Source of the DNA: Oscillospiraceae bacterium
GTDB taxonomy: Bacteria > Bacillota > Clostridia > Oscillospirales > Acutalibacteraceae
Direction of reading: 5' to 3'
NCBI GenBank assembly: GCA_012520505.1
Contig: JAAYOC010000040.1
Location: forward strand, 1 to 64,000
Length of the DNA stretch: 64,000 nt
Below the pieces are notes generated by a model. The model worked only from the letters and a program-made list of their open reading frames with translations, was not told the DNA's origin and did not search any database. A program made the position numbers and the translations under genes. Positions 17,175-29,800 of this stretch are shown one piece after another. How positions within the stretch are numbered: position 1 is the first letter of the stretch; every line of letters begins with the position of its first letter.

Positions 17175-18242
17175 TTAATGAAAATGCAAAGTTCCAGGTG
17201 AAATTACAATTATTTCATATGTATTAGAAAACTCGATTGTTTTGTAATAATTATCTACATCTTCCTCATAAATTAATTTCTCAAAAAAACTATCAAACGA
17301 CGCAGATATAGGGAAAAACACCTTTCCAATTTTTACAATAAAGTTTCCATCATCGTAATTTTCCTCTACTGTAAAGGTTTCTACCTTGTCAGTAGCCTTT
17401 AAAAATTTTTCTGCCTGCTTTTTTGTTGCAAAAACTAACGTAGTTTCAGCAAATATTGCACTTGCTTTTTCATTTCTATACAACTCATGATTGCCTATTA
17501 ATATCTCAACACTCATTGGAGTTTTGGCAGTCAAAACAGCATCTAAAACTGAACGAATTTTCTCATTTGGCTTATCAGGAAAAATAGATTTTAAAACTAC
17601 TATATCCATTTCGTACGGCTTACCGTCTTCTTCAAAATTATACTCATATCTATATTTATGAAGATCATTATTTTCATCTTTGTAATATGCTGAACTTACA
17701 AAATAATTTCCATCAGCTAAAATTGTATAAGTTATATTATCTTTAAAAGTCACATAAATAAATTCCGCACCTGTTTTATATTTTTCATTTACATTTGAAA
17801 AAAACAATTCATAATCTTCAAATTTAATTTTACAATTTTTAAAATCTTTACCTTCATCCCAATAATGAACCTCTATATTTTTACCGGATTTAGAAGTAGT
17901 ATAATGTACCCAAGTATTTTCTCCATATCCATTATAAACCGCGTAGACAAGGGTTTCTCCACTGTAATAATAATCAATTGAAGTAGCAGTAGCTTCATCC
18001 TCTTTAGTCTCTTTTTTAAGCCCTGAAACTGAACCCATCTTCATATTAAGATCTACATTTTTACAATCTTTTAAAATAGATTTTATTTCAGCAGATTCCG
18101 TAAAAATATCTAACATCTGTTTGTTTCCAACATAATTAAGAGTCAGTGAAGAAGATGGAAAATAATTTCCATTGTTATTTTGACACGAAGTCAATATAAA
18201 CATCACCGCTAATATAATAAAAAAAGATAAAAATCTTTTCAT
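17175..18242 (-). CDS. Lipoprotein of unknown function
   Basis: 355 residues with a clear lipoprotein signal: MKRF, a hydrophobic core and ILTSC with the acylated Cys at residue 20. The mature part is acidic, rich in Tyr, Lys and Asn, with many short beta-like stretches and no motif I know. A segment near 255-310 (PMSVEILIGNHE, ATTLVFATKKQAEKFL) has an alpha/beta look. It is convergent with the transglutaminase lipoprotein. AAGGGG precedes ATG. No function is assigned. Confidence 0.8.
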   Translation of the reverse strand: MKRFLSFFIILAVMFILTSCQNNNGNYFPSSSLTLNYVGNKQMLDIFTESAEIKSILKDCKNVDLNMKMGSVSGLKKETKEDEATATSIDYYYSGETLVYAVYNGYGENTWVHYTTSKSGKNIEVHYWDEGKDFKNCKIKFEDYELFFSNVNEKYKTGAEFIYVTFKDNITYTILADGNYFVSSAYYKDENNDLHKYRYEYNFEEDGKPYEMDIVVLKSIFPDKPNEKIRSVLDAVLTAKTPMSVEILIGNHELYRNEKASAIFAETTLVFATKKQAEKFLKATDKVETFTVEENYDDGNFIVKIGKVFFPISASFDSFFEKLIYEEDVDNYYKTIEFSNTYEIIVISPGTLHFH

Positions 18243-18340
18243 AAAAAATCAACCCCTTGCGTTTTAATATATCACAAGGAGTTTTTACATACAATATATC
18301 CTGTTTACTTGTAATTATAATGTAATAAATTTACAAGGCA

Positions 18341-18384
18341 TAGTACATTGAATTAATCAAGACATAATAGTACATTAAATTAAT
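18341..18384. repeat. Pair of 17-bp direct repeats in the lipoprotein/tuf intergenic gap
   Basis: Two 17-base copies (18341-18357 and 18368-18384) begin TAGTACATT and differ at one position, 27 bases apart start to start. They lie about 100-140 bases upstream of the lipoprotein gene at 18242 and after the tuf terminator. They could be an operator; nothing else is seen in this gap. Confidence 0.5.
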
Positions 18385-18455
18385 ATAAATCCAAAATAGC
18401 GTAAAACTCTGCTATAAAACATTATACTACTATACTAAAAATTGATACAAAATAA

Positions 18456-18483
18456 AAAGCTCGAAGCAAATGCTTCGAGCTTT
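18456..18483 (-). terminator. Terminator of the str/tuf operon
   Basis: Thirteen-base perfect stem (18456-18468 with 18471-18483) and an AA loop, followed on the minus strand by TTTTATTTTG. It lies about 40 bases after the tuf stop. Confidence 0.9.
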
Positions 18484-18521
18484 AAATAATTAAAGATTAA
18501 ATCCCTTAAATTAAAGAACCA

Positions 18522-19724
18522 TTAGTCCTTAACAGCAATAACAACACCTGAACCTACTGTACGTCCGCCTTCACGGATAGCAAAGCGAAGTCCTTCTTCA
18601 ATAGCGATAGGAGTGATGAGTTCAACGTCCATCTCTACATTATCACCAGGCATACACATTTCAACACCTGCTGGAAGAGTAATTACACCTGTAACATCAG
18701 TTGTTCTAAAGTAAAACTGTGGTCTATAGTTGTTAAAAAATGGTGTATGACGACCACCTTCGTCCTTTGAAAGTACATAAACTTGACCACGGAATTTTGT
18801 GTATGGATGAATTGAACCTGGCTTTGCGAGAACCTGTCCACGCTCAATGCCTGTACGTTCAATACCACGAAGAAGAGCACCAATGTTGTCGCCTGCTTCA
18901 GCATAGTCAAGAATCTTTCTGAACATTTCAATACCTGTGCAAGTAGTCTTTTTCTTTTCATCTCTAAGACCAACTATTTCAACTTCCTCACCTGTTCTAA
19001 GCTGTCCACGTTCTACCTTACCTGTAGCAACTGTACCACGACCTGTAATTGTAAATACGTCCTCAACTGGCATAAGGAATGGAAGATCAGCTTTACGATC
19101 TGGTGTTGGGATGTATGTATCAACTGCTTCCATAAGTTCCCAAATTGGAGCAAGTTCAGCAGCATCAAGGTCAGTACCACTATATTCAAGAGCCTTAAGA
19201 GCAGAGCCCTTGATAATTGGTGTATCGTCACCCGGGAACTCGTACTCATCAAGAGTTTCACGAATTTCCATTTCTACAAGCTCAAGAAGCTCTGGGTCAT
19301 CAACTTGATCAACTTTATTCATAAATACGATGATATAAGGTACTCCTACTTGACGAGCAAGAAGAAGGTGTTCCTTTGTTTGAGCCATAGGACCATCTGT
19401 AGATGAAATAACAAGAATAGCACCATCCATCTGTGCAGCACCTGTAATCATATTTTTAATATAGTCTGCGTGACCCGGGCAGTCAACATGAGCATAGTGA
19501 CGCGCTTCTGTCTCATACTCAACGTGAGCTGTGTTAATTGTAATTCCACGTTCTCTCTCTTCCGGGGCTTTATCAATTGCTGCATAATCTTCAAATTTCG
19601 CATAATTCTTCATTGCGAGAGTTTTTGTGATAGCAGCTGTAAGAGTTGTCTTACCATGGTCAACATGACCAATTGTACCAATATTTACATGGGGTTTGGT
19701 TCTTTCAAATTTTTCCTTTGCCAT
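18522..19724 (-). CDS. tuf: Elongation factor Tu
   Basis: GTPase that carries aminoacyl-tRNA to the ribosome. All G motifs are present: GHVDHGKTT near residues 19-27, DCPGHADY near 80, NKVD near 137, SALKA near 175, plus the two beta-barrel domains. 400 residues is normal. AGGAGG lies before ATG. It is last in the rpoB-to-tuf block but has its own promoter in the gap after fusA. Confidence 0.99.
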   Translation of the reverse strand: MAKEKFERTKPHVNIGTIGHVDHGKTTLTAAITKTLAMKNYAKFEDYAAIDKAPEERERGITINTAHVEYETEARHYAHVDCPGHADYIKNMITGAAQMDGAILVISSTDGPMAQTKEHLLLARQVGVPYIIVFMNKVDQVDDPELLELVEMEIRETLDEYEFPGDDTPIIKGSALKALEYSGTDLDAAELAPIWELMEAVDTYIPTPDRKADLPFLMPVEDVFTITGRGTVATGKVERGQLRTGEEVEIVGLRDEKKKTTCTGIEMFRKILDYAEAGDNIGALLRGIERTGIERGQVLAKPGSIHPYTKFRGQVYVLSKDEGGRHTPFFNNYRPQFYFRTTDVTGVITLPAGVEMCMPGDNVEMDVELITPIAIEEGLRFAIREGGRTVGSGVVIAVKD

Positions 19725-19768
19725 TGGATTTTCCTCCTTTTAATTAACAAGAATAGAATGTCTTAAAT

Positions 19769-19797
19769 ATTCTAGCAAAACTTTAATATCTTTGCAA
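19769..19797 (-). promoter_or_regulatory. Internal promoter for tuf
   Basis: TTGCAA and TAGAAT with a 17-base spacer in the fusA-tuf gap, about 45 bases before tuf. It would boost EF-Tu over the rest of the operon. Confidence 0.6.
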
Positions 19798-19809
19798 GTT
19801 TTATTAGTT

Positions 19810-21891
19810 TTAATTGTCCTTCTTTGAGCGTTCAAAAATAATGCCCTCAGAAATTGATTTAGATACCTCTGTATAGTGGCTTGGCTCCATTACGTATGAT
19901 GCACGTCCCTGCGTCTTAGAACGAAGGTCTGTTGCGTAACCGAACATTGAAGCAAGCGGAACTTCAGCATTTACCTGAGTTGCACCACTTCTTGGTTCCA
20001 TACCCTTAATCAAGCCCCGACGAGCATTGATATCTCCAATTACGTCTCCAACGTAATCATCTGGTGTTATTACAGAAACCTTCATCATTGGTTCAAGAAG
20101 AACCGGAGAAGCTTTCTTCATAGCATTTTTCAATGCCATTGAGCCACAAATCTTAAATGCCATTTCAGATGAGTCAACCTCATGGTATGAACCATCATAA
20201 AGAGTAATTTTAACATCTTCAACGTTGTAGCCTGCAAGTACACCATTTAAAAGTGCACCTTTCATACCTGCTTCAACTGCTGGGATATATTCCTTAGGAA
20301 TAGATCCACCTACTACAGCATTAACAAACTCATAACCCTTTTCAGGATTAGGTTCAATCCTAATCTTAACATGAGCATACTGACCTGCACCACCAGACTG
20401 TCTCTTGTATCTGCAGTCTTCCTCTGCCATAGCAGTAATGGTCTCACGATAAGCAACTTGAGGCTTACCTACATTTGCTTCAATCCTAAATTCACGTAGA
20501 AGCCTATCTACAATGATCTCGAGGTGAAGCTCACCCATTCCTGCGATGATTGTCTGCCCTGTTTCTTCATCCGTATAACACTTGAAAGTTGGATCTTCCT
20601 CTGCAAGTTTTGCAAGAGCAATGCCCATCTTTTCTTGACCTGCCTTAGTTTTAGGCTCAATAGCTACACGAATAACCGGATCCGGAAAACTCATTGATTC
20701 AAGAATAATAGGTCTTCTAGGATCACATAATGTATCTCCTGTCGTCGTATTTTTTACACCAACACATGCTGCGATATCACCGGCATAACAAGTATTAAGA
20801 TCTTGTCTATGGTTAGCATGCATTTGAAGAATACGACCCATACGCTCGTTCTTACCTTTTATTGAGTTAAGAACTGTAGCGCCTGCATCAACTGTACCTG
20901 AATAAACACGGAAGAAACAAAGCTTTCCTACAAATGGGTCAGTTGCAATCTTAAATGCAAGGGCCGAAAATGGCTCGTCATCAGATGAATGTCTTTCTTC
21001 TTCCTTACCTGTTTTAGGATTAATACCCTTGATAGAGGCTACATCAGTTGGTGCCGGCATATAATCAACAATTGCATCGAGAAGTGGCTGAACACCCTTA
21101 TTACGGTATGAAGTACCGCAACATACCGGTATCATCTCGTTGCTAATGGTTGCTTTTCTGATAACCCTCTTTATTTCTTCTATTGAGAGTTCCTCTCCTT
21201 CGAAGTATTTTTCCATAAGGTCATCATCACATGATGCTACTGATTTTATAAGTTCATTTCTATATTTTTCAGCAAGTTCCATCATGTCTGCAGGAATGTC
21301 CTCATCACGAACATCCTTACCAAGGTCATCATAGTAAACTTCAGCTCTCATACAAACAAGGTCAATAATTCCCTTGAATGTTGATTCAGCGCCGATTGGG
21401 AGCTGGATTGGCACAGCATTACACTTAAAACGATCTCTAACCATCTCAAGTACATTGTAAAAATCTGCACCCATAATATCCATCTTGTTAATGTAGATCA
21501 TCCTTGGAACTGCATACTCGTCTGCTTGGCGCCATACGGTCTCAGACTGAGGTTCGACACCACCTTTTGCACAAAGGATTGTTACAGAACCGTCAAGTAC
21601 ACGCAGTGAACGTTGTACTTCAACTGTAAAATCCACGTGCCCAGGAGTGTCAATAATATTGATTCTATGATTATTCCAAAAACATGTCGTTGCAGCAGAA
21701 GTGATTGTAATACCACGTTCTTGTTCTTGTGCCATCCAGTCCATAGTTGCAGCACCATCATGCGTTTCACCAAGTTTATGGTTAACACCCGTATAATAAA
21801 GAATACGTTCTGAAGTTGTAGTCTTACCTGCATCTATGTGCGCCATAATACCAATGTTTCTGGTCATTTCCAAAGAAACCTGTCTAGGCAT
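19810..21891 (-). CDS. fusA: Elongation factor G
   Basis: Translocation and ribosome-recycling GTPase. [15 protein letters not shown] gives the P-loop near residues 17-31, DTPGHVDF is near 82, NKMD near 136, and domains II-V follow to the typical acidic-basic C-terminus. 693 residues matches the canonical bacterial form. GGGAGGT lies five bases before ATG. It is 41 bases after rpsG in the standard str operon. Confidence 0.99.
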   Translation of the reverse strand: MPRQVSLEMTRNIGIMAHIDAGKTTTSERILYYTGVNHKLGETHDGAATMDWMAQEQERGITITSAATTCFWNNHRINIIDTPGHVDFTVEVQRSLRVLDGSVTILCAKGGVEPQSETVWRQADEYAVPRMIYINKMDIMGADFYNVLEMVRDRFKCNAVPIQLPIGAESTFKGIIDLVCMRAEVYYDDLGKDVRDEDIPADMMELAEKYRNELIKSVASCDDDLMEKYFEGEELSIEEIKRVIRKATISNEMIPVCCGTSYRNKGVQPLLDAIVDYMPAPTDVASIKGINPKTGKEEERHSSDDEPFSALAFKIATDPFVGKLCFFRVYSGTVDAGATVLNSIKGKNERMGRILQMHANHRQDLNTCYAGDIAACVGVKNTTTGDTLCDPRRPIILESMSFPDPVIRVAIEPKTKAGQEKMGIALAKLAEEDPTFKCYTDEETGQTIIAGMGELHLEIIVDRLLREFRIEANVGKPQVAYRETITAMAEEDCRYKRQSGGAGQYAHVKIRIEPNPEKGYEFVNAVVGGSIPKEYIPAVEAGMKGALLNGVLAGYNVEDVKITLYDGSYHEVDSSEMAFKICGSMALKNAMKKASPVLLEPMMKVSVITPDDYVGDVIGDINARRGLIKGMEPRSGATQVNAEVPLASMFGYATDLRSKTQGRASYVMEPSHYTEVSKSISEGIIFERSKKDN

Positions 21892-21932
21892 TATTTACCT
21901 CCCTATTTATCTGCAAAATGTTAAGCATATGC

Positions 21933-22403
21933 TTACCATCTGAAGTGGGCAAACGCCTTGTTTGCCTCTGCCATTCTATGCATTTCTTCACGTCTCTTGA
22001 ATGCTCCACCTGCTTCATTCGTTGCGTCAAGAATTTCATTAGCGAGTCTTTCCTTCATTGTTCTTTCAGAACGTTGACGTGCATAGAGAGTAATCCAACG
22101 AAGACCTAACGTAAGTCTTCTTTCCGGACGTACCTCGACTGGTACTTGATATGTAGCACCACCAATTCTACGAGCTTTAACTTCGAGGAGTGGCATTACA
22201 TTTTCCATAGCCTCATCGAATACATCAAGTGGCTCTTTTCCTGTTTTTTCCTTAATGATATCAAAAGCGTCATAGACAATTCTTTGTGCTATACCCTTTT
22301 TTCCATCATACATAACATTGTTTATTAAACGTGTTACGATTTTTGAATTGTAAAGCGGATCTGGCAAAACATCACGTTTCGCTATCTGGCCTCTTCTTGG
22401 CAC
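21933..22403 (-). CDS. rpsG: 30S ribosomal protein S7
   Basis: Primary 16S rRNA binding protein of the 30S head. [16 protein letters not shown] is the family start, [12 protein letters not shown] and the C-terminal [15 protein letters not shown] fit. The start is GTG at 22403, seven bases after AAGGAGGG; the longer ATG frame upstream is not S7-like. 156 residues is exact. The 168-base gap before it is long for this operon and could hold a leader for S7 autoregulation, but I see no defined structure. Confidence 0.97.
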   Translation of the reverse strand: MPRRGQIAKRDVLPDPLYNSKIVTRLINNVMYDGKKGIAQRIVYDAFDIIKEKTGKEPLDVFDEAMENVMPLLEVKARRIGGATYQVPVEVRPERRLTLGLRWITLYARQRSERTMKERLANEILDATNEAGGAFKRREEMHRMAEANKAFAHFRW

Positions 22404-22571
22404 TTCGCTTCCCTCCTTCATATTAATGATATCATCGGTACTCGAGTGACAAATTCCCGTGGCGCCAATGAAAGAGGCATATAAATATATATACACCCTT
22501 ACATTGTTGCATAATCATCAAAAGTTATTGAATAATTACACAGCCTGCAAGAAGATTTGTCTGTACGAATT

Positions 22572-22997
22572 TTAGGCTTTTTTAGCAGCCTTTGGCTTTT
22601 TAGCGCCGTACTTTGATCTGGACTGCATACGATCTGTTACACCCTGTGTATCAAGTGTACCACGAACAATGTGATAACGTACACCCGGAAGATCCTTTAC
22701 ACGTCCACCTCTAATAAGCACAACACTATGCTCTTGAAGGTTATGACCTACGCCTGGAATGTAAGCTGATACCTCAAGACCATTTGTAAGACGAACTCTG
22801 GCAATCTTACGAAGAGCTGAATTAGGCTTCTTTGGCGTAGCAGTTTTAACAGCTGTACATACGCCTCTCTTCTGTGGCGAGTTATGATTTGTCATAACAT
22901 TTTTCTTGGAATTAAAGTTCTTTCCAAGAGCAAGAGACTTAGACTTGTACTCAGGTGCTTTTCTACCATGACGAACAAGCTGGTTAACGGTTGGCAA
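22572..22997 (-). CDS. rpsL: 30S ribosomal protein S12
   Basis: Decoding-centre protein. [37 protein letters not shown] and [11 protein letters not shown] are all canonical, and the lysines linked to streptomycin resistance are wild type. A 13-residue insert ([13 protein letters not shown]) as in Bacillus is present. The start is most likely TTG at 22997, six bases after GGAGGTG; an ATG 15 bases upstream overlaps the Shine-Dalgarno itself. Its own strong promoter lies just upstream. Confidence 0.96.
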   Translation of the reverse strand: MPTVNQLVRHGRKAPEYKSKSLALGKNFNSKKNVMTNHNSPQKRGVCTAVKTATPKKPNSALRKIARVRLTNGLEVSAYIPGVGHNLQEHSVVLIRGGRVKDLPGVRYHIVRGTLDTQGVTDRMQSRSKYGAKKPKAAKKA

Positions 22998-23063
22998 TCT
23001 GTTCACCTCCATAATAGTAATATATACCTATATACATATTATTGCATATCTAGGCAAGATAGA

Positions 23064-23092
23064 ATTTTACCCTATCGGCATTGCTTTGTCAA
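23064..23092 (-). promoter_or_regulatory. Strong internal promoter for rpsL-rpsG-fusA
   Basis: TTGACA and TAAAAT with a 17-base spacer on the minus strand, between rpoC and rpsL. It lets the ribosomal genes be expressed apart from RNA polymerase. Confidence 0.8.
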
Positions 23093-23100
23093 TAGGGTAA
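23067..23100. repeat. Inverted repeat covering the rpsL promoter
   Basis: Nine-base arms TTACCCTAT (23067-23075) and ATAGGGTAA (23092-23100) enclose the spacer and -35 box of the rpsL promoter, and one arm overlaps the -10 box. It may be a partial terminator after rpoC or a protein-binding operator. Confidence 0.6.
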
Positions 23101-23110
23101 ATTTAACAAC

Positions 23111-26100
23111 TTATTCAGTATCTAAAGCATCTTCAGTATCATTTTTGAAGAATGCGCTAAGATCCATTGGGTTAAATTCCGAGCCTTGTTTTTTGACCTC
23201 AACCTGTGAATAACACTTCATACCTGTGCCGGAAGGAAGAAGCTTGCCTATAATTACGTTTTCCTTAAGACCATGAAGTCCATCAACCTTTCCCTTAATT
23301 GCAGCATCGGTGAGAACTCTTGTTGTCTCTTGGAACGATGCAGCTGAAAGGAAAGACTCTGTAGCAAGTGAAGCCTTCGTTATACCAAGAAGAATTTGAT
23401 CTCCTGTAGCAAAATCCGGTTCTCGACCCTCTACCTTTGCGTCCTTTTTAGCCTTACGATTAGCCCTAAAGAACTTAGATTTTTCAATAACTGTTCCCGG
23501 GACAAGATCTGTCTCACCTGCATCTCGAACCTTAATCTTCTTCATCATTTGACGAATGATAACCTCTATATGCTTATCATTGATATCAACACCTTGGGTT
23601 CTATATGCTGATTGTACTTCCCGAATAAGATAATCATATACGGCATTGACACCCATAATGGAAAGAAGATCTTGTGGATAAAGAGAACCTTCTGTTAAAG
23701 CTTCGCCCTTTGCAATTTCAGCACCATCAACAATGCGTTGACGAAGGCGAAGTCCATAAGGAATAAGATACTGTTTTTCAATACCTTCTTCTTCGTTAGT
23801 AACTATGACATACTTGCTCTTTTTAATGTCTGTAAGTGTCGCTTTACCACTAATTTCAGAAAGAATTGCAAGCGTCTTTGGCTTACGTGCTTCAAAAAGT
23901 TCTTCAACCCTTGGAAGACCTTGTGTAATATCTGCAACAGACGCAACACCACCTGTATGGAAAGTACGCATCGTAAGCTGTGTACCAGGTTCACCGATAG
24001 ATTGAGCAGCAATAATTCCTACTGCTTCACCAACCTTAACCGGACCTGCTGTTACAAGGTTTCTTCCATAACATCTTACACATACTCCGCGTGTTGCCTG
24101 GCAAGTAAGAAGTGAACGAATTTTGATTTCCGGACGAGTTCCTTCCGGTGCATTTTCATGTACATATTTAGAAACTTTTTCAGCATCGTCTTTATGCATC
24201 ATCTCATTTGCAGGCCAAACAACTTCGCCGGTCTTTTCATCAACAAGATCATCAAGAAGATATCTTCCTTCAAGACGCTCAGCGAGTTCTTCAATTACGC
24301 GTCCATCCGCCTCAATATCATAAACTGCAATACCATCTGTGCATCCGCAATCAGCCTCATGAACAATAACTTCTTGAGAAACGTCTACAAGACGACGGGT
24401 AAGATAACCTGAGTCAGCTGTACGAAGAGCTGTATCTGCAAGACCTTTACGAGCACCACGAGACGAAATAAAGTATTCAATGATATTAAGACCTTCACGA
24501 TAATTTGAACGGATAGGAACATCAATAGTTTTACCGGCTGTAGTTGCGATAAGACCACGCATACCAGCGAGCTGACGAAGCTGTGAGTCAGAACCACGAG
24601 CTCCTGAATCTATCATCATAAAAATCGGATTATATTTACCAAGATTCTCTTTAAGACCGTCAGACACCTTATCTGTACATTTACTCCATTGGTTAAGACG
24701 AAGTCGTCTACACTCCTCATAAGAAAGAAATCCGCGTTCATAAAGTGATTCGAGTTCGGAAATTCTTGCTTCTGTTTCAGCAATGTTTTCTTTTTTACTT
24801 TTAGGGATTCTTGCGTCAGAAACTGCAACAGTGATGCCTGAAAGTGTTGAATATTTATAACCCAGTGCCTTGATTGCATCAAGCACCTCAGAAGTCTTAG
24901 CTGTACCATGCAGCTCAATACAACGATCTATTACTTTGCCAAGTGAATTTTTTGTAATAAGCATATCACATTCAAGAAGGCATTCTTGACCTTCTACTGT
25001 TCTGTCGACAAAACCTAAATCCTGTGGAATTGGCTCGTTAAAGATAATCTTACCAAGAGTTGTGTCTATGATAGCGGTATGTACTTTACCATTTACCTCT
25101 CTTGTTAGACGAACTCTAATTTTTGAGTGAAGAGTAATTGCACCTTCATCAAATGCCATGCGAGCTTCATTTTCATCACGGAAAACTTTGCCTTCACCCG
25201 GTTCGCCCTCTTTGTCGAGAGTTAAATAATATGAACCTAGAACCATGTCCTGTGTTGGAACAGTAACAGGGCGTCCATCGGATGGCTTAAGCAAGTTGTT
25301 TGCTGCAAGCATAAGAAAACGTGCTTCCGCCTGTGCTTCAGCTGAAAGTGGTACGTGTACAGCCATTTGGTCACCGTCAAAATCGGCATTAAATGCTGTA
25401 CATGAAAGAGGGTGAAGCTTAATAGCACGACCGTCAACAAGCACCGGTTCAAAGGCTTGGATACCAAGTCTGTGAAGTGTAGGAGCACGGTTTAGCATTA
25501 CCGGATGGTCCTTAATTACAACTTCAAGTGCGTCCCAAACTTCTTCTTTTTGACGTTCAACCATCTTACGAGCAGACTTGATGTTTCCGGCAACACCGGT
25601 CTCTACGAGACGTTTCATAACAAATGGTTTGAAAAGTTCAAGTGCCATCTCTTTAGGAAGTCCACACTGATATATTTTAAGTTCAGGACCTACGACAATA
25701 ACTGAACGTCCTGAGTAGTCAACACGCTTACCAAGAAGATTCTGTCTAAAACGACCCTGCTTACCTTTAAGCATATCTGAAAGAGATTTTAGCGGTCTAT
25801 TGTTTGGTCCGGTTACAGGACGTCCACGACGACCATTATCTATAAGTGCATCAACTGCTTCCTGAAGCATTCTCTTCTCGTTACGCACAATAATTTCAGG
25901 TGCACCTAATTCAATAAGTCTGGCAAGACGATTGTTTCTATTAATAACCCTTCTATAAAGGTCATTTAAATCTGATGTTGCAAATCTACCACCGTCAAGT
26001 TGCACCATAGGACGAATATCCGGTGGAATTACAGGAATTACATCGAGAATCATCCACTCAGGTTCATTGTCAGAATTGTTGAATGCTTCAACAACTTCTA

Positions 26101-26749
26101 ATCGCTTTAAAAGTTTCTGTTTTTTCTGACCCGTCGCCTTTTCAAGTTCTTCACGAAGCTGTTCTGCAAGTGCCGGAACATCAATTTCAGCAAGGAGCTT
26201 TTTAATTGCCTCCGCACCCATTCCTGCGTCAAACTCATCCTCATATTTTTCTCTCATATCTTCATACTCTTTTTCAGAGAGGATTTGATACTTTTCAAGT
26301 GGAGTATTTCCCGGATCTGTAACAATATAGAGAGCGAAATAAAGAACTTTTTCAAGATTTCTAGGTGTTAAATCAAGCATGAGACCCATTCTTGATGGTA
26401 TGCCCTTAAAATACCAGATATGTGAAACCGGAGCGGCAAGTTCAATGTGACCCATACGCTCACGACGAACCTTTGCGCGTGTAATTTCTACACCACAACG
26501 TTCACAGATTTTACCATTGAAACGAGCTTTTTTATATCTACCACAACCGCATTCCCAGTCCTTTGTAGGACCAAAGATTTTCTCACAATAAAGACCATCT
26601 TTTTCCGGTTTTAGTGTTCTGTAATTTATAGTTTCAGGCTTCTTAACTTCACCGTATGACCATTTGCGAATTTCTTCCGGAGAAGCTAGGCCTATCTTTA
26701 TAGATTCAAATTCCAATTCATTAGTATTGGTTGTCTGAATATCTGTCAT
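23111..26749 (-). CDS. rpoC: RNA polymerase beta' subunit
   Basis: Catalytic large subunit of RNA polymerase. The N-terminal zinc site (CGCGRYKK...CERCGVE), the [14 protein letters not shown] lid/switch region, the catalytic [12 protein letters not shown] with three Asp for Mg, the trigger loop region ([20 protein letters not shown]) and the second zinc site (CGC...CVRCYG) are visible. 1212 residues is normal for Clostridia, without the large insert of proteobacteria. AGAGGT lies before ATG. Confidence 0.99.
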   Translation of the reverse strand: MTDIQTTNTNELEFESIKIGLASPEEIRKWSYGEVKKPETINYRTLKPEKDGLYCEKIFGPTKDWECGCGRYKKARFNGKICERCGVEITRAKVRRERMGHIELAAPVSHIWYFKGIPSRMGLMLDLTPRNLEKVLYFALYIVTDPGNTPLEKYQILSEKEYEDMREKYEDEFDAGMGAEAIKKLLAEIDVPALAEQLREELEKATGQKKQKLLKRLEVVEAFNNSDNEPEWMILDVIPVIPPDIRPMVQLDGGRFATSDLNDLYRRVINRNNRLARLIELGAPEIIVRNEKRMLQEAVDALIDNGRRGRPVTGPNNRPLKSLSDMLKGKQGRFRQNLLGKRVDYSGRSVIVVGPELKIYQCGLPKEMALELFKPFVMKRLVETGVAGNIKSARKMVERQKEEVWDALEVVIKDHPVMLNRAPTLHRLGIQAFEPVLVDGRAIKLHPLSCTAFNADFDGDQMAVHVPLSAEAQAEARFLMLAANNLLKPSDGRPVTVPTQDMVLGSYYLTLDKEGEPGEGKVFRDENEARMAFDEGAITLHSKIRVRLTREVNGKVHTAIIDTTLGKIIFNEPIPQDLGFVDRTVEGQECLLECDMLITKNSLGKVIDRCIELHGTAKTSEVLDAIKALGYKYSTLSGITVAVSDARIPKSKKENIAETEARISELESLYERGFLSYEECRRLRLNQWSKCTDKVSDGLKENLGKYNPIFMMIDSGARGSDSQLRQLAGMRGLIATTAGKTIDVPIRSNYREGLNIIEYFISSRGARKGLADTALRTADSGYLTRRLVDVSQEVIVHEADCGCTDGIAVYDIEADGRVIEELAERLEGRYLLDDLVDEKTGEVVWPANEMMHKDDAEKVSKYVHENAPEGTRPEIKIRSLLTCQATRGVCVRCYGRNLVTAGPVKVGEAVGIIAAQSIGEPGTQLTMRTFHTGGVASVADITQGLPRVEELFEARKPKTLAILSEISGKATLTDIKKSKYVIVTNEEEGIEKQYLIPYGLRLRQRIVDGAEIAKGEALTEGSLYPQDLLSIMGVNAVYDYLIREVQSAYRTQGVDINDKHIEVIIRQMMKKIKVRDAGETDLVPGTVIEKSKFFRANRKAKKDAKVEGREPDFATGDQILLGITKASLATESFLSAASFQETTRVLTDAAIKGKVDGLHGLKENVIIGKLLPSGTGMKCYSQVEVKKQGSEFNPMDLSAFFKNDTEDALDTE

Positions 26750-26855
26750 TTGGCGACCTCTTTTCTTAAATTAAACTCTGCTTTCAAATATATCTTCTTT
26801 CCATTTCCAACTTAAAATCAGTTGGTTCTTCAATGGCATCGATGTCCTCATCGAC

Positions 26856-29800
26856 TTATGTGATGTCTTCAATCTCTTCCTCATTTTCGATATCTTCTAC
26901 ATCTTGGATGTCTTCTCTATCGTAAATGTCTTCTGCATCTTCAGGGTCCTCTGCTTCTTCTCTTATGGTTTCTGCTTCAAGTTCTGCTTCAAGAGCAACC
27001 TGATACGCATTTTCACGTTCAACGCTACTAAATCTAACATCACGATCATCATCAAAGTTTTGTTTAAGGTCTATTTCGTTATCATATTTATCAAGAACCT
27101 TCACATCAAGACCCAAAGCCTGAAGTTCTTTAATAAGTACCTTAAAAGATTCCGGAACTCCTGATTTTGGAACACTCTGGTCCTTAACGATTGCTTCATA
27201 TGTCTTAACACGTCCAACAATGTCATCTGACTTAATGGTAAGAATTTCTTGAAGAGTATAAGCTGCACCATAAGCTTCAAGAGCCCAAACTTCCATTTCA
27301 CCGAAACGCTGACCGCCAAACTGAGCTTTTCCGCCAAGTGGCTGTTGAGTTACAAGTGAGTAAGGACCATTTGAACGCGCATGAATCTTATCATCAACAA
27401 GGTGATGAAGCTTAAGAAAATACATAATTCCAACTGTTACCGGGTTATCAAATGGTTTTCCTGTACGTCCGTCATAAAGTATTGTCTTACCATCGCGGTA
27501 TGCATATGCTTCATCAATAAATGCAAGTTCTGTCTTATCTTTTGTCTTAGATTTAAGAAACTTGATCAGTTCTTCAAGTGAAAAACCGGTTTTCTCATTC
27601 TTCTTTTCATATTCAAGAACTAAATCGCGCAGATTTTCAGAACCTTCTGCAAGAATTTTAGATTCAACAAGGAAGTATTTAATATCATCTTCATGTGCAC
27701 CGTCAAATACAGGTGTCATAATTTTCCAACCCTTTGAGCGAGCTGCCATACCGATATTCACTTCAAGAACCTGACCTATATTCATTCTAGAAGGAACACC
27801 TAATGGATTAAGTACTATATCAAGCGGGGTGCCATCCGGTAAAAACGGCATATCTTCCTGAGGAAGAACACGAGATACAACACCCTTATTACCATGACGC
27901 CCAGCCATTTTATCGCCTGCTTGAATCTTTCTTTTCTGAGCGATGTAGCAACGAACAACTTCATGAACACCTGGTGAAAGGTCATCAGAATTCTCTCTGG
28001 TAAACACTTCAACACTTACAACGATACCATATTCACCATGCGGAACCTTGAGAGATGTATCACGAACTTCACGTGCTTTATCACCAAAAATAGCACGAAG
28101 AAGTCTTTCTTCCGCTGTCTGATCGGTATCTCCCTTTGGAGTAACCTTACCTACAAGAATATCTCCTGAATGTACCTCTGCACCAATACGAATAATTCCT
28201 CTTTCATCAAGGTTAGCAAGAGCATCCTCACCTACGTTTGGAATATCTCTTGTAATTTCTTCAGGTCCAAGTTTAGTATCACGTGCTTCAAGTTCGTATT
28301 CTTCAATGTGTATAGATGTATATATATCATCACGAACAACTTTTTCATTTATGAGAACTGCGTCCTCATAGTTATATCCTTCCCAAGTCATAAAACCGAT
28401 GAGAGCATTTTTCCCAAGTGAAATTTCACCATGGTCAGTTGCCGGGCCATCAGCAATAACTTGGTCTTTTTCAACTTTTTCACCCAAAGATACAATCGGT
28501 CTCTGGTTTACACATGTACCCTGGTTTGAACGCATAAACTTAACAAGATCATACCTTTCAACCTTTTTATCTGCCTGTGTAATTTCAATTGAGGTTGCAT
28601 CAACTCTTGTTACAGTACCGGCTTCTTTAGCAAGTACAACAACTCCCGAATCAAGTGCGACTTTATATTCCATACCTGTTCCTACATATGGGGCAGTTGT
28701 TCTCATAAGAGGAACTGCCTGACGTTGCATGTTTGAACCCATGAGTGCACGGTTAGCATCATCATTTTCAAGGAATGGGATCATTGCTGTAGCAACAGAT
28801 ACAAGCATTTTCGGAGATACGTCCATAAAATCCGGAATTGACTTATCAACTTCCAAGAACTCATCACGATATCTAACCGTTGCTCTATCGGCAAGAATTC
28901 TACCTTCCTCATCAAGAGGAGTATTAGCTTGCGCTACCATATACTCATCCTCAATATCAGCTGTCATATAAACAACATCATCGAGAACTTTACTTTCTAT
29001 CACATTACCCTTTTTATCATATGTCTTTTTAATTTTACGGAATGGAGCTTCAATAAAACCATATTTATTGATTCTCGCGAATGTAGCAAGATATGAGATA
29101 AGACCGATGTTAGATCCTTCCGGAGTCTCAATAGGACACATTCGACCATAATGCGAATAATGTACGTCACGAACTTCAAATCCAGCACGGTCACGTGAAA
29201 GTCCACCGGGACCAAGAGCTGAAAGACGTCTCTTATGAGTAAGTTCCGCAAGAGGATTTGTCTGGTCCATAAATTGAGACAATGGAGATGAGCCGAAAAA
29301 TTCTTTAACAGCTGCAACAACAGGTCTAATATTAATGAGCGATTGAGGAGTTGTCTTTTCAGGCTCACTTGCAACTTGAACAGCCATGCGTTCTCTTACA
29401 ACTCTCTCCATACGAGTAAAGCCTATTCTAAATTGATTTTGAAGCAATTCACCAACTGAACGAATGCGGCGATTACCGAGATGATCAATATCATCTGTAA
29501 AACCTACATCAGCTGCAAGACAGTTCATGTAGTTAATAGATGCATAAATATCGTCTACAACAATATGCTTTGGAATGAGATCATCACAACGCTCTTCGAG
29601 AACCGCAAGAATATCATCCTTCTTTTTATTTTCCTCAAGTATTTCCATAAGAACGTTGAAAGAAACTTTTTCATTAATTGCAATCTTTTCAAGTTCTTCT
29701 TCAGTAATTTTCTTATTTGTAAGGTACGGAAGTGCATCTACCATACCATTTGAAACAACTTTAACTTCTTTGCCGGCCATATCAAGCACAGCAGACATAA

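Noticed and set aside
21933-22496. Longer S7 form starting at an upstream ATG
   Set aside because: The extra 31 residues are not S7-like, and GTG 22403 has a perfect Shine-Dalgarno and gives the exact family length.
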